Of a stretch of DNA of 7,036 nucleotides, positions 1-6,789 are shown piece after piece. The notes below the pieces were generated by a model. The model saw nothing but the letters and a program-made list of their open reading frames with translations. It was not told the origin of the DNA and did no database searches. Location of the stretch: contig DAOVJU010000174.1 of assembly GCA_030632095.1 (NCBI GenBank), forward strand, positions 1-7,036, written 5' to 3'. Position 1 is the first letter of the stretch; every line of letters starts with the position of its first letter. The position numbers were made by a program, and so were the translations under genes. This DNA comes from Chlorobiota bacterium. GTDB taxonomy: Bacteria > Bacteroidota > Bacteroidia > Bacteroidales > B39-G9.

Positions 1-17
1 AACTTATTGAGAAGTTA

Positions 18-1163
18 CTACTGAATCTGTCTTTTGTCTTCTAAAAAGCATTGCTCAAGACTCTTCCAAACCCTTTTGGCTGTTTTGTCCCATGAAAACT
101 GTTCTCTTTGTTTTTTCCCTTTTTCAATTAGTTCTTTTCTCAAGTTTTCATTTAATGCAATTTTCACCATCCCGTTAGCTATTGATTCTGTAGAAAACGG
201 GTTGGCGTAAATGGCTGCATCACCTGCCACTTCAGGCAAAGAGGTAACATTAGATGCCAGCAATGGTATTTCACAATACATGGCTTCTAAAAGAGGTATT
301 CCGAAACCTTCAAAAAACGGAACAAAAGTTAATGCTTGCGCGCTTGCCATGATACTTTTTAGCTGCACAGGAGACAATCTTCCTGAAAAAATAACATCTG
401 AAGAATATTTCATGGATGAAAGTGCTTTTGAAACCTTTTTATTCCTGAACATTTTTTCTCCAACAATAACTAATTTATGTTCAAGTTTCGTTTCTTTTTT
501 AAATAAATCAAAAGCCTTTAATAAGCCATTTATATTTTTTCGTGGATTGAGGGCCCCAACAAAAAGAAAATATTCATTACCACTTGTTAATTGCTTTTTA
601 ATTTTCGTTTTTTCTGTTTCTTTTACAGGAGAATATATATTATTAGAACCATTGTAAACAACATCAATTTTTTCGGTAGAGACAGAATAAGTATTAGCAA
701 TATCATTCTTCGAATATTGAGAAACTGTAATTATTCTATCAGCTTTTTTGGCAATGCGTAAAAAATAATAATTATAATACCACCTTGTAAATACCGGTAA
801 ATCTTTCGGGCGATGGGCAAAATTAATATCATGAATTGTGGTGATAGTTTTAATCTTTGAATTCAACGGGATAAACCCGTCAGGTGAAAAGAACAAGTCA
901 GCTTTTAGCTTTCTTAGTAAGCGTGGCAATCTTAATTCAAACCATATATACCATAACAGCGGGTGTCGTGTAGGAGGGAAAAGGATAACCGGCTTGATAT
1001 TAGATGAAAAAATAAATTCTTTTGAATAAGGCCTGTCGAAAATAAATATAAAGTCATGTTCCGGATGCAGGGTAGTAATTCGTTTCAAAGTTTCAAGCGA
1101 AAACCATCCTATCCCTTCAAGTTTATTTTTAATTAGCAACCGTGTGTTTACTGCTATAACCAT
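18..1163 (-). CDS. GT4-family (GT-B fold) glycosyltransferase
   Basis: A 381-aa protein of normal length for a glycosyltransferase family 4 enzyme, which would transfer a sugar from an activated donor to a glycan or lipid-linked acceptor at the cytoplasmic face of the membrane. The N-terminal half has the acceptor-domain pattern of the family: a TTIHDI stretch at residues 108-113 and an ADRIITVS segment at 141-148 that leads into the linker. The C-terminal donor-binding half has FVGALNPRKN at 201-210, with R208/K209 in the usual phosphate-contact position. It also has the E-x7-E signature FEGFGIPLLE, with E285 and E293, followed by the SLPEVAGDAA loop at 308-317 that is typical of mannosyl- or rhamnosyl-transferase-like members. 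No signal peptide or clear membrane segment is seen. The stop is TAG. The start has no Shine-Dalgarno, as expected in Bacteroidota. Donor and acceptor cannot be read from the sequence. No other polysaccharide genes lie in the window, though a cluster could continue to the left. Confidence 0.93.
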   Translation of the reverse strand: MVIAVNTRLLIKNKLEGIGWFSLETLKRITTLHPEHDFIFIFDRPYSKEFIFSSNIKPVILFPPTRHPLLWYIWFELRLPRLLRKLKADLFFSPDGFIPLNSKIKTITTIHDINFAHRPKDLPVFTRWYYNYYFLRIAKKADRIITVSQYSKNDIANTYSVSTEKIDVVYNGSNNIYSPVKETEKTKIKKQLTSGNEYFLFVGALNPRKNINGLLKAFDLFKKETKLEHKLVIVGEKMFRNKKVSKALSSMKYSSDVIFSGRLSPVQLKSIMASAQALTFVPFFEGFGIPLLEAMYCEIPLLASNVTSLPEVAGDAAIYANPFSTESIANGMVKIALNENLRKELIEKGKKQREQFSWDKTAKRVWKSLEQCFLEDKRQIQ

Positions 1164-1215
1164 AAAATAGTAATTATACTTCTTGTTTTACCTGTAAAGT
1201 AAGTGATAAAATCTT

Positions 1216-1232
1216 ATACTAAACTATAGTAT
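1216..1232. promoter_or_regulatory. AT-rich hairpin/palindrome upstream of the glycosyltransferase
   Basis: ATACTA (1216-1221) and TAGTAT (1227-1232) form a 6-bp inverted repeat with a 5-nt spacer, and an overlapping perfect ACTATAGT palindrome lies at 1223-1230. The site is about 55 bp upstream of the glycosyltransferase start, so it could be an operator or part of a promoter. In AT-rich DNA a repeat this short can occur by chance. Confidence 0.2.
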
Positions 1233-1273
1233 GAAAGTAATAATTTGCAGTTTTAAAAACAGTGAAAATACCT

Positions 1274-1290
1274 AAAAAACCCGCGAGGTT
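1274..1290 (-). terminator. Weak possible terminator after the MORN/TonB-C gene
   Basis: Read on the minus strand, an AACC...GGTT stem with a 5-nt loop (1290-1278) runs directly into six T residues (1279-1274). It lies about 80 bp downstream of the MORN/TonB-C stop. The stem is only four base pairs, so it would be a weak intrinsic terminator. If real, it would separate that gene from the glycosyltransferase. The rest of the 1164-1370 gap shows no gene. Confidence 0.2.
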
Positions 1291-1370
1291 GAGAAATTGC
1301 AGAAGCAGATGTTTGCGCTATTTGTGCAGGTTTAAACGTAAAATATTATCTGATGTTTTAATAGTCTGAT

Positions 1371-2141
1371 CTATTCAATCTTCATCGGCATCATATACTT
1401 TACCGGAACGGGATATTCATTAGAAACTGCAGGTTTCCATTTGGGTGAGTTAAATAAAATTCGCAAAGCCTCTTTTACAATCGATTTATTTGCATTTTCA
1501 TTAATTACATTAAAATTGCAAAGCGAACCATCCATATCAACAGTGAATTCAATTTCAACACTCCCGGTGATTTTGTATTTGTTTACTAATGGAGGAATAA
1601 ACATATTTTTCTGTACGTAATCATTAAAATGCTCATATTCTTTTGATCTGAACCTCGGCATATTGTCTACAATCACATAATTGAGCGAATCTTTTTTAAG
1701 GTAAGAATTGTACGAGGTATCATAAGGCTGACATTCTCTTGTTTTATATTCGTAATTAATTGTATCAATTATATTTCCCCTTTCATCGTATTTTATCCAT
1801 TTTCCACAAACAGCCCCATTACAATAATTGCCTTCATAGTGTTTAATTCCCGATGCATAATAGAATGTAAATAAACCATCCTGAATTTCAGGGTCTGTTG
1901 ATTTGAAATAACCAATCATTTCTATACTATCAATTAAATAATAGTCTTTAACAAGAAATGATGTGTCGTTTTTCTTATAAATTTCACGCGTATAGTACCT
2001 GTCTTTTTTTGTTGATTTTTCCCAGTTTTTATTATAATATGAAATGCTTAATGGTTGCGAAAACAACATTATATGAGACGTGAAAACTAACAAAAATAAA
2101 TAAAAATGTTTCATAGATGTAAACTTTAAATCCTTACTCAA
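1371..2141 (-). CDS. Secreted MORN-like / TonB C-terminal domain protein
   Basis: A 256-aa protein that probably acts in the periplasm. Residues 10-29 form a hydrophobic signal or anchor segment starting at an internal Met. That ATG, at 2114, gives a more typical signal peptide (Lys, then the hydrophobic run, ending near S28-Q29) and is the likelier true start; the annotated start adds nine residues. Residues 88-125 contain a glycine/tyrosine-spaced pattern (DGLFTFYYASG, YEGNY, GKWIKYDERGN) resembling MORN_2-type repeats of Bacteroidota. Residues 162-256 match the TonB C-terminal fold: a PRF entry, ITGSVEIEFTVDMDGSL (191-207), then a helix with EALRIL and a PKWKPA segment (233-238), ending in a PVPVKYMMPM strand. 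This domain normally contacts the TonB box of outer-membrane receptors. Here there is no proline-rich linker and no ExbB/ExbD neighbour, so a role as a true energy transducer is doubtful. It may be an accessory or envelope protein of unknown function. Confidence 0.85.
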   Translation of the reverse strand: MSKDLKFTSMKHFYLFLLVFTSHIMLFSQPLSISYYNKNWEKSTKKDRYYTREIYKKNDTSFLVKDYYLIDSIEMIGYFKSTDPEIQDGLFTFYYASGIKHYEGNYCNGAVCGKWIKYDERGNIIDTINYEYKTRECQPYDTSYNSYLKKDSLNYVIVDNMPRFRSKEYEHFNDYVQKNMFIPPLVNKYKITGSVEIEFTVDMDGSLCNFNVINENANKSIVKEALRILFNSPKWKPAVSNEYPVPVKYMMPMKIE

Positions 2142-2171
2142 ATCTATTCAATAATTGGAAAATAATCCAGA

Positions 2172-2185
2172 AAATCAATTGATTT
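2172..2185. promoter_or_regulatory. Perfect 14-bp palindrome, candidate operator
   Basis: AAATCAATTGATTT is its own reverse complement across all 14 bases. It lies in the 176-bp divergent region between the MORN/TonB-C gene and the M64 peptidase, 31 bp upstream of the former's longer start. The position suits a dimeric regulator of one or both genes. No regulator gene is present in the window to pair it with. Confidence 0.35.
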
Positions 2186-2253
2186 ATGTTCAAAAACACA
2201 AAGTTTTTTAATTTCTTTCAAAAATTGTTGGTTTTCGGAGTGTAAATAATAAT

Positions 2254-2261
2254 TACATTTG
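2254..2261 (+). promoter_or_regulatory. Bacteroidota-type -7 promoter box for the M64 peptidase
   Basis: TACATTTG matches the TAnnTTTG -7 element used by the primary sigma factor of Bacteroidota. The matching -33 region is weak, with only T-rich sequence and a TTGG near 2228-2235. Transcription from here would give a leader of roughly 50 nt before the ATG at 2318. The leader is AT-rich and has no Shine-Dalgarno. Confidence 0.45.
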
Positions 2262-2317
2262 AAAGCATTATTAAAATTCTAACAGAACAATTAAACGTAT
2301 TTAAAAAATATATAACA

Positions 2318-3736
2318 ATGAAAACAAAAAACCTCTTTTTTCTACTATTGCTTCTTTTTGTAACACTTTCAATGTCAAAGGCACAAGATTATGATAAATA
2401 TTTCAAGGACAAAACCATGCGTTTTGATTTTTTTCATCTTGGAAATGCCAATGAAGAACACATTTCTTTTGACCAGATTGTGTCAGATGGAATTTGGGGT
2501 GGTAGCAAAACTAAATTAATTGATAAGCTGCGCCTTGGTAAATATTTCTTTGAAATTATTGATCCGGAAAGTAATACTATAATTTATTCCAGGGGATATT
2601 CTGCAATTTATGGTGAATGGGAAACTATACCTGAAGCAAAAGAAAAATGGGGTGTTTTTCATGAATCCGTTCGTTTTCCCTGGCCTGTTAAAAAAGTGAC
2701 ACTCGTTTTAAATAAACGTAATGAAAAAAATGAGTTTACTCCTGTCTGGAAATATGAAATTGATCCGCAAGCCGATTATGTAAATCCTGCTGATTTAAAT
2801 TCATTATTTAACATCTACAATGCGATGGAAAATGGTGATCCGGAAAACAAACTTGATATTGTAGTTCTCCCGGAGGGTTATGCAAAGGAAGATGCTGAGA
2901 AATTACGCAAAGATGTTGATCATTTGATAGAATCTCTTTTTAAGGTTGAGCCTTTCAAATCAAGAAAAAACGATTTTAATATCCGTGCCGTTGAAGTAAT
3001 AGCTCCAAACAGCGGTTGTAACCATCCGCAACAGGATATTTACAAACGTCCGGCAACATCTGTGAGCTATGGAGCTTTTGGCTCACAACGTTATGCGCTT
3101 GGATATGATAATAAAAAGATCCGCGATCTTGCTTCTGCTGTTCCTTATGAATATACAATTATCCTTATGAATGACAGCATTTATGGAGGTGGTGGGATTT
3201 ATAATCTTTATAGTATTGCTGCTTGCGATAATGCATTTACTGAATACCTGTTTGTGCACGAATTTGGGCATCATTTTGCTGACCTGGCTGATGAATACTA
3301 TACATCTGCCACAGCTTATGAAATGGGCTCAACCGTTATTGAACCCTGGGAATTAAATGTTACTTCACAAACTGAAAAAGAAAAAATTAAATGGAAAGAA
3401 TTAATTGAAGAAGACACTCCTGTTCCAACACCATGGGAAAAAGAGAAATTCGACAACCATAGTATTGAAGTACAAAAAAAGAGAGCTGAAATGCGTGCTG
3501 CTAAATCTAAAGAGGCTGATATGGAAAAGCTCTTCCGCAATCAGCAAGAATGGGAAGAAGAAGTTTTAAATAATATGAAATATTCAGGTAAAATTGGTGC
3601 ATTTGAAGGAGCAATGTATCATCAGTATGGGATATATCGTTCATACCCTAACTGTATTATGTATACACGAACTACTTACTTTTGTCCTGCATGCCAAAGA
3701 GCTATAAATATGGTTATTGATCAGTCGGTGGAGTAA
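2318..3736 (+). CDS. Secreted M64-family (IgA peptidase-like) zinc metallopeptidase
   Basis: A 472-aa exported protein. Residues 1-22 are a signal peptide: two lysines, a leucine-rich core, and a likely signal peptidase I cut after S-K-A22. There is no lipobox Cys, so it is probably periplasmic or released. Residues of about 25-150 form a beta-rich domain like the M64 N-terminal domain, and the peptidase domain starts near LDIVVLPEGYAKEDAEK (about 179-195). The zinc motif is HEFGHHFADLADEYY at 314-328: H314 and H318 would bind zinc, E315 is catalytic, and D325 or E326 may supply a further ligand. A KWKELIEEDTPVPTPW segment (358-373) and a C-terminal NCIMYTRTTYFCPACQ block (445-460) with C446, C456 and C459 are also typical of the family. 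Between them, residues 374-421 form a charged, probably helical insertion. Named members cleave immunoglobulin A, but most Bacteroidota homologues have unknown substrates, so IgA should not be assumed here. Confidence 0.9.
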   Translation: MKTKNLFFLLLLLFVTLSMSKAQDYDKYFKDKTMRFDFFHLGNANEEHISFDQIVSDGIWGGSKTKLIDKLRLGKYFFEIIDPESNTIIYSRGYSAIYGEWETIPEAKEKWGVFHESVRFPWPVKKVTLVLNKRNEKNEFTPVWKYEIDPQADYVNPADLNSLFNIYNAMENGDPENKLDIVVLPEGYAKEDAEKLRKDVDHLIESLFKVEPFKSRKNDFNIRAVEVIAPNSGCNHPQQDIYKRPATSVSYGAFGSQRYALGYDNKKIRDLASAVPYEYTIILMNDSIYGGGGIYNLYSIAACDNAFTEYLFVHEFGHHFADLADEYYTSATAYEMGSTVIEPWELNVTSQTEKEKIKWKELIEEDTPVPTPWEKEKFDNHSIEVQKKRAEMRAAKSKEADMEKLFRNQQEWEEEVLNNMKYSGKIGAFEGAMYHQYGIYRSYPNCIMYTRTTYFCPACQRAINMVIDQSVE

Positions 3737-3751
3737 TATAATTTTACTTGA

Positions 3752-3772
3752 TTTTTATGAAAATGATAAAAA
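3752..3772. other. AT-only hairpin after the M64 gene
   Basis: TTTTTAT (3752-3758) and ATAAAAA (3766-3772) can pair around a 7-nt loop, 16 bp after the peptidase stop. All seven pairs are A-T, so the hairpin is weak. It may mark the transcript end, but it is not a convincing intrinsic terminator. Confidence 0.2.
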
Positions 3773-3812
3773 ATTACTTATTGCTAAAGTTATAAATTTA
3801 GGTAAATGCTAA

Positions 3813-3923
3813 AATGATGTAATGCTTAAATAAATGAAACGATTAGACATCGCATATCAAATACATCTATCGTATAATAAGTTAATGTATATTGTTGCAT
3901 TAATATTTACACATTACATCATT
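3813..3923. repeat. Imperfect AT-rich inverted repeat, possible MITE-like remnant
   Basis: AATGATGTAATG at 3813-3824 is exactly inverted at 3912-3923 (12 of 12). The similarity continues inward with small gaps and mismatches, giving arms of about 31 bp (3813-3843) and 33 bp (3891-3923) around a 47-bp centre. The inward part shares TAAATA, AATG and AAC blocks in the same order. The element fills nearly half of the 251-bp gap between the peptidase and the helicase and encodes nothing. It may be a decayed miniature inverted-repeat element or a large regulatory palindrome. No clear target-site duplication was seen. Confidence 0.45.
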
Positions 3924-3987
3924 ATCGCATTGTATCATTAATCTTCACCCATTAAAATTACAATAGTACTAAGTAAATAGCCAAACC

Positions 3988-6216
3988 ATGACAATTCAAA
4001 ACCAAAATAAAATCCAATTCTTTGCATCAAAATTTATAAACCAAACAAATTGCCACCTGTTTTTAACCGGCAGGGCAGGAACCGGTAAAACAACCTTTCT
4101 TAAAAACATAACACAACTAACTCACAAAAAAACAATTGTGGCTGCTCCAACAGGCGTTGCTGCCATTAATGCCGGAGGAGTTACGCTACATTCACTGTTT
4201 CAATTGCCTTTCGGAACATTTATCCCCTCAAACGAAGCATTAAATCACGAAAACATTAATATTCAACTAAATACTCCGAGATCTCTTCTTAAGAATTTTC
4301 AGATGAATAAAGTAAAGCGAAGCCTGTTGCAAGAACTTGAATTGCTTATTATTGATGAGGTTAGCATGCTTCGTGCCGATATACTTGATGCCATTGATAT
4401 TATTCTAAGGTATGTAAGAAAGCAAAAAACTCTTCCTTTCGGCGGAATTCAAATTTTATTTATTGGAGACCTTCTGCAATTACCTCCGGTAGTGAAATAT
4501 GAGGAAAAAGAATATCTTTCCCCGTTTTATCCTGAAATACACTTCTTTAATTCGCTTGCATTACAAAAACAAAAGCTTTTATATTTAGAACTGGATAAGA
4601 TTTACCGGCAAACAGATGAAATCTTTATTTCGGTCTTAAACAAATTAAGAGACAATAAAATTGGTGAGGAAGAAATTGAATTGCTCAATAAATATTACAA
4701 GTCTTCATTTCAGCCCGAGGAAAAAGATGGTTTTATAAATCTTACTACACATAACCGGAAGGCGGATGAGATAAACCAGCTTGCCCTTAAAAAACTGCCT
4801 GGTAAATCGTACTATTTTGAGGCAAGTATAAGCGGAGAGTTTAAAGATTATGTGTATCCGCTGGAATATCAATTGGAACTTAAAAAAGGAGCACAGATAA
4901 TGTTTGTAAAAAACGATTATTCCGGAGAACAGCGTTACTTCAATGGAAAAATAGGAACTATCAGTGCATTATCAAAAGAAGAAATTGAAGTAAGTTTTAA
5001 TGATGGTTCCCCTCCGGTTTCTGTGGAGCATTATACATGGGAGAATAAAAAATTTACACTCAATAAAGAAACTAACGAAATAGATGAAAAAATAGCCGGA
5101 ACTTTTATTCATTATCCAATTAAGCTGGCTTGGGCAATTACGGTTCATAAAAGCCAGGGATTGACTTTCCGGAAAGCAGTTATTGATGTTTCGAAAGCTT
5201 TTGCTCCCGGGCAGATATACGTGGCTCTTTCCAGGCTTACTTCTTTGGATGGCCTGGTTTTGACTGAACCCATTAAAAAATCAGCATTTAAACAGGATGA
5301 AAGCATAAAAGAATTTGCTAAAAACAAAGCTGGTATTGACCTTCTGGATAAGTCGCTTAATGAAGAAACCCAAAGCTACATTATAAATTCTGCTGCAAAT
5401 TCCTTTATTTTTAACTGGCTTTATAATTCTATTGGCTATCATATTGAAAGTTATAATAAAGATGATAGAAGATCGAAAAAACAACTGTATAAAAGCTGGG
5501 CTGTTAAATTGAGGCAAGATTTTAAGCCGGTAAAAGAAACTGCTGATAAATTCTTACTTCAAATTAACAACATTACAAAAGCAACAAACGATAATAATAT
5601 TGAAAAACTGCATGAACGGGTTTTAGCTGCGCTTAATTATTTTGATCCTTTGTTTAATAAATTTTCTGAAAATATTACTGACCATCTAGCCAAAATAAGT
5701 TCACTGAAAAAAACAAAGAAATACCAAAATGATCTGAAAGACCTGGATCGCTTATTTTTCAGTCAACAAGAAAAAATGCATAAATGCGAAGCTATGCTGG
5801 ATGCTATTATTAAAGACATTGAGTTTTCAAAAGAAACTTTGCACCAAAGCAGCTTTTATAAAGACCGTAAGAGTACTCAGCAAGAAAATAAAAAGAAAAC
5901 GGATAAACCCAAAAAGGCGGAACAGCTAAACACCAAAGAGGTAAGTTATAATTTATATAAAGATGGAAAAACAATACAGGAAATTGCTAAGGAGCGCTCA
6001 TTTGCGGTTACAACAATTGAAGGGCATTTGGCCCATTATGTATCGGAAGGAATACTGAATGTTAAAGATTTTGTTCAGCAAGAAAAACTTGATGAAATTA
6101 TACATGTTTACCAAAATCTTGAAACAAAGAACTTAAAACCTATAAAGGATGAATTAGGAGATGAATTTTCATACACCGAAATCAGGTTTGCTGTTGCAAG
6201 TATTAAGGGTGATTAG
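3988..6216 (+). CDS. Pif1/RecD-like superfamily 1B DNA helicase with C-terminal HTH domain
   Basis: A 742-aa ATP-dependent DNA helicase, presumably 5'-3' like other SF1B enzymes and acting on DNA ends, forks or structured DNA. Helicase motifs are intact and in order: Walker A GRAGTGKTT (28-36), motif Ia APTGVAA (53-59), Walker B DEVSM (123-127), motif III GDLLQLPP (160-167), a YRQ segment after that, motif V VHKSQG (386-391), and motif VI YVALSR (411-416) with arginine R416. Residues of about 450-645 form a lysine- and glutamate-rich, largely helical linker with coiled-coil character and no recognised domain. Residues of about 650-738 form a winged or helix-turn-helix domain of the HTH_40 type, with DGKTIQEIAKE followed by VTTIEGHLAHY. 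This domain is also found at the C-terminus of Bacteroidota RecQ helicases and probably binds DNA. The ATG has no Shine-Dalgarno upstream. The gene seems to be transcribed alone, and the first GC-rich hairpin unit begins about 40 bp after its stop. Confidence 0.93.
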   Translation: MTIQNQNKIQFFASKFINQTNCHLFLTGRAGTGKTTFLKNITQLTHKKTIVAAPTGVAAINAGGVTLHSLFQLPFGTFIPSNEALNHENINIQLNTPRSLLKNFQMNKVKRSLLQELELLIIDEVSMLRADILDAIDIILRYVRKQKTLPFGGIQILFIGDLLQLPPVVKYEEKEYLSPFYPEIHFFNSLALQKQKLLYLELDKIYRQTDEIFISVLNKLRDNKIGEEEIELLNKYYKSSFQPEEKDGFINLTTHNRKADEINQLALKKLPGKSYYFEASISGEFKDYVYPLEYQLELKKGAQIMFVKNDYSGEQRYFNGKIGTISALSKEEIEVSFNDGSPPVSVEHYTWENKKFTLNKETNEIDEKIAGTFIHYPIKLAWAITVHKSQGLTFRKAVIDVSKAFAPGQIYVALSRLTSLDGLVLTEPIKKSAFKQDESIKEFAKNKAGIDLLDKSLNEETQSYIINSAANSFIFNWLYNSIGYHIESYNKDDRRSKKQLYKSWAVKLRQDFKPVKETADKFLLQINNITKATNDNNIEKLHERVLAALNYFDPLFNKFSENITDHLAKISSLKKTKKYQNDLKDLDRLFFSQQEKMHKCEAMLDAIIKDIEFSKETLHQSSFYKDRKSTQQENKKKTDKPKKAEQLNTKEVSYNLYKDGKTIQEIAKERSFAVTTIEGHLAHYVSEGILNVKDFVQQEKLDEIIHVYQNLETKNLKPIKDELGDEFSYTEIRFAVASIKGD

Positions 6217-6257
6217 AAAGAGGTTTTAATTTTTTTCTTTCACCCTTTTCTTTCTTC

Positions 6258-6360
6258 TCATCCCGGCCGGAGTGTTAACGGAGAGCCGGGATCTCCTAAT
6301 TGGAAAGGTAGTGCATTAATCATGAGTTCCCGGGTCTCCACTGCGTTGCGCCCGGGATGA
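6258..6360 (+). repeat. REPIN-like repeat unit, copy A (two inverted REP-like arms)
   Basis: A 103-bp unit starting TCATCCCGG and ending with its reverse complement, CCGGGATGA. The left arm forms a hairpin with an 8-bp perfect stem, ATCCCGGC (6260-6267) with GCCGGGAT (6285-6292), around a 17-nt loop holding GTTAAC. The right arm forms a 7-bp stem, TCCCGGG (6328-6334) with CCCGGGA (6351-6357), around a 16-nt loop. Read on the opposite strand, the right arm aligns with the left arm: both have TCATCCCGGsCG, then GGAGAsCCGGGA, then CTC. They are therefore inverted copies of one REP-like sequence. An alternative 5-bp stem, GGAGA (6280-6284) with TCTCC (6292-6296), is also possible. The unit lies just after the helicase stop and could also act as a transcript end or 3' stabiliser. 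Confidence 0.85.
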
Positions 6361-6436
6361 TAGTAGTATTTGGGATAGAAGTGATATCTGAAATTGAATG
6401 TTGAATTAAAAACTCTATTTTTATAATAAAAAATTA

Positions 6437-6724
6437 ATGGCAAATTTCTATGTCTATTTTGTAACAAATAAGAAAGATGGAACTCTTTATACTGGCCTGT
6501 CTAATGAACTTGAAAGAAGAATACTAGAACATAAGAATAAAGTTGTTAAAGGATTTACAACTAAATATAATTTGGACAAACTTGTTTATTTTGAAGAATA
6601 TGAAACTTACAGCGAAGCTTTTGAGAGAGAAAGGCGCCTAAAAAGGTGGAAAAGACAATGGAAAATTGAGTTGATCGAAAAAATGAATCCTGAATGGAAG
6701 GATTTAACGGAAGGTTGGTACTAA
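6437..6724 (+). CDS. Stand-alone GIY-YIG (URI-type) nuclease
   Basis: A 95-aa protein made almost entirely of one GIY-YIG/URI domain, the size usual for the small COG2827-type predicted endonucleases related to the UvrC N-terminal domain. The GIY-like strand is YVY (residues 5-7) and the YIG-like strand is LYTG (17-20). Catalytic-type residues are present: Y5/Y7, Y18, R27 in the first helix (NELERRILEHKN, 23-34), H32, and the metal-binding Glu E65 in the FERERRLKRW helix (62-71). The C-terminus, with W75 and MNPEWKDL (83-90), is typical of the group. There is no added DNA-binding domain, so specificity must come from the domain itself or from DNA structure. The ATG lacks a Shine-Dalgarno. The gene lies between two direct copies of a hairpin-forming repeat, suggesting a link between enzyme and repeat. 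The natural substrate of this family is mostly unknown. Confidence 0.93.
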   Translation: MANFYVYFVTNKKDGTLYTGLSNELERRILEHKNKVVKGFTTKYNLDKLVYFEEYETYSEAFERERRLKRWKRQWKIELIEKMNPEWKDLTEGWY

Positions 6725-6742
6725 TGTGGTTCTAGCATAAGG

Positions 6743-6754
6743 TCCGGGATATCC
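6743..6754 (+). repeat. Probable REP-like arm remnant
   Basis: TCCGGGATATCC lies 19 bp after the nuclease stop and differs at two positions from the right half of the left-arm hairpin, GCCGGGATCTCC. No matching TCATCCCGG lies before it, so it appears to be half of a decayed arm. CCGGGAT (6744-6750) could also pair with ATCCCGG of copy B (6792-6798). Confidence 0.4.
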
Positions 6755-6789
6755 ATTCGCTCTGCTCCATTCCTTCCCTTTCTTTCTTC

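Noticed and set aside
211..657. 148-codon plus-strand open frame inside the glycosyltransferase gene
   Set aside because: It lies wholly opposite a well-supported GT4 gene and shows no domain-like pattern; it is an antisense shadow.
6258..6292. Simple Rho-independent terminator for the helicase
   Set aside because: The left hairpin is GC-rich but is not followed by a T-run, and the same sequence recurs after another gene as part of a paired-arm unit. Any terminator effect would be secondary.
6367..6372. TA-plus-TTTG-like sequence upstream of the nuclease, considered as a -7 box
   Set aside because: The spacing between TA and TTTG is three bases rather than two, and no -33 element precedes it, so it is not reported as a promoter.
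6258..6467. 69-codon minus-strand open frame spanning copy A and the nuclease start
   Set aside because: It runs through the hairpin repeat and overlaps the GIY-YIG start on the other strand. Its translation has no recognisable motif.
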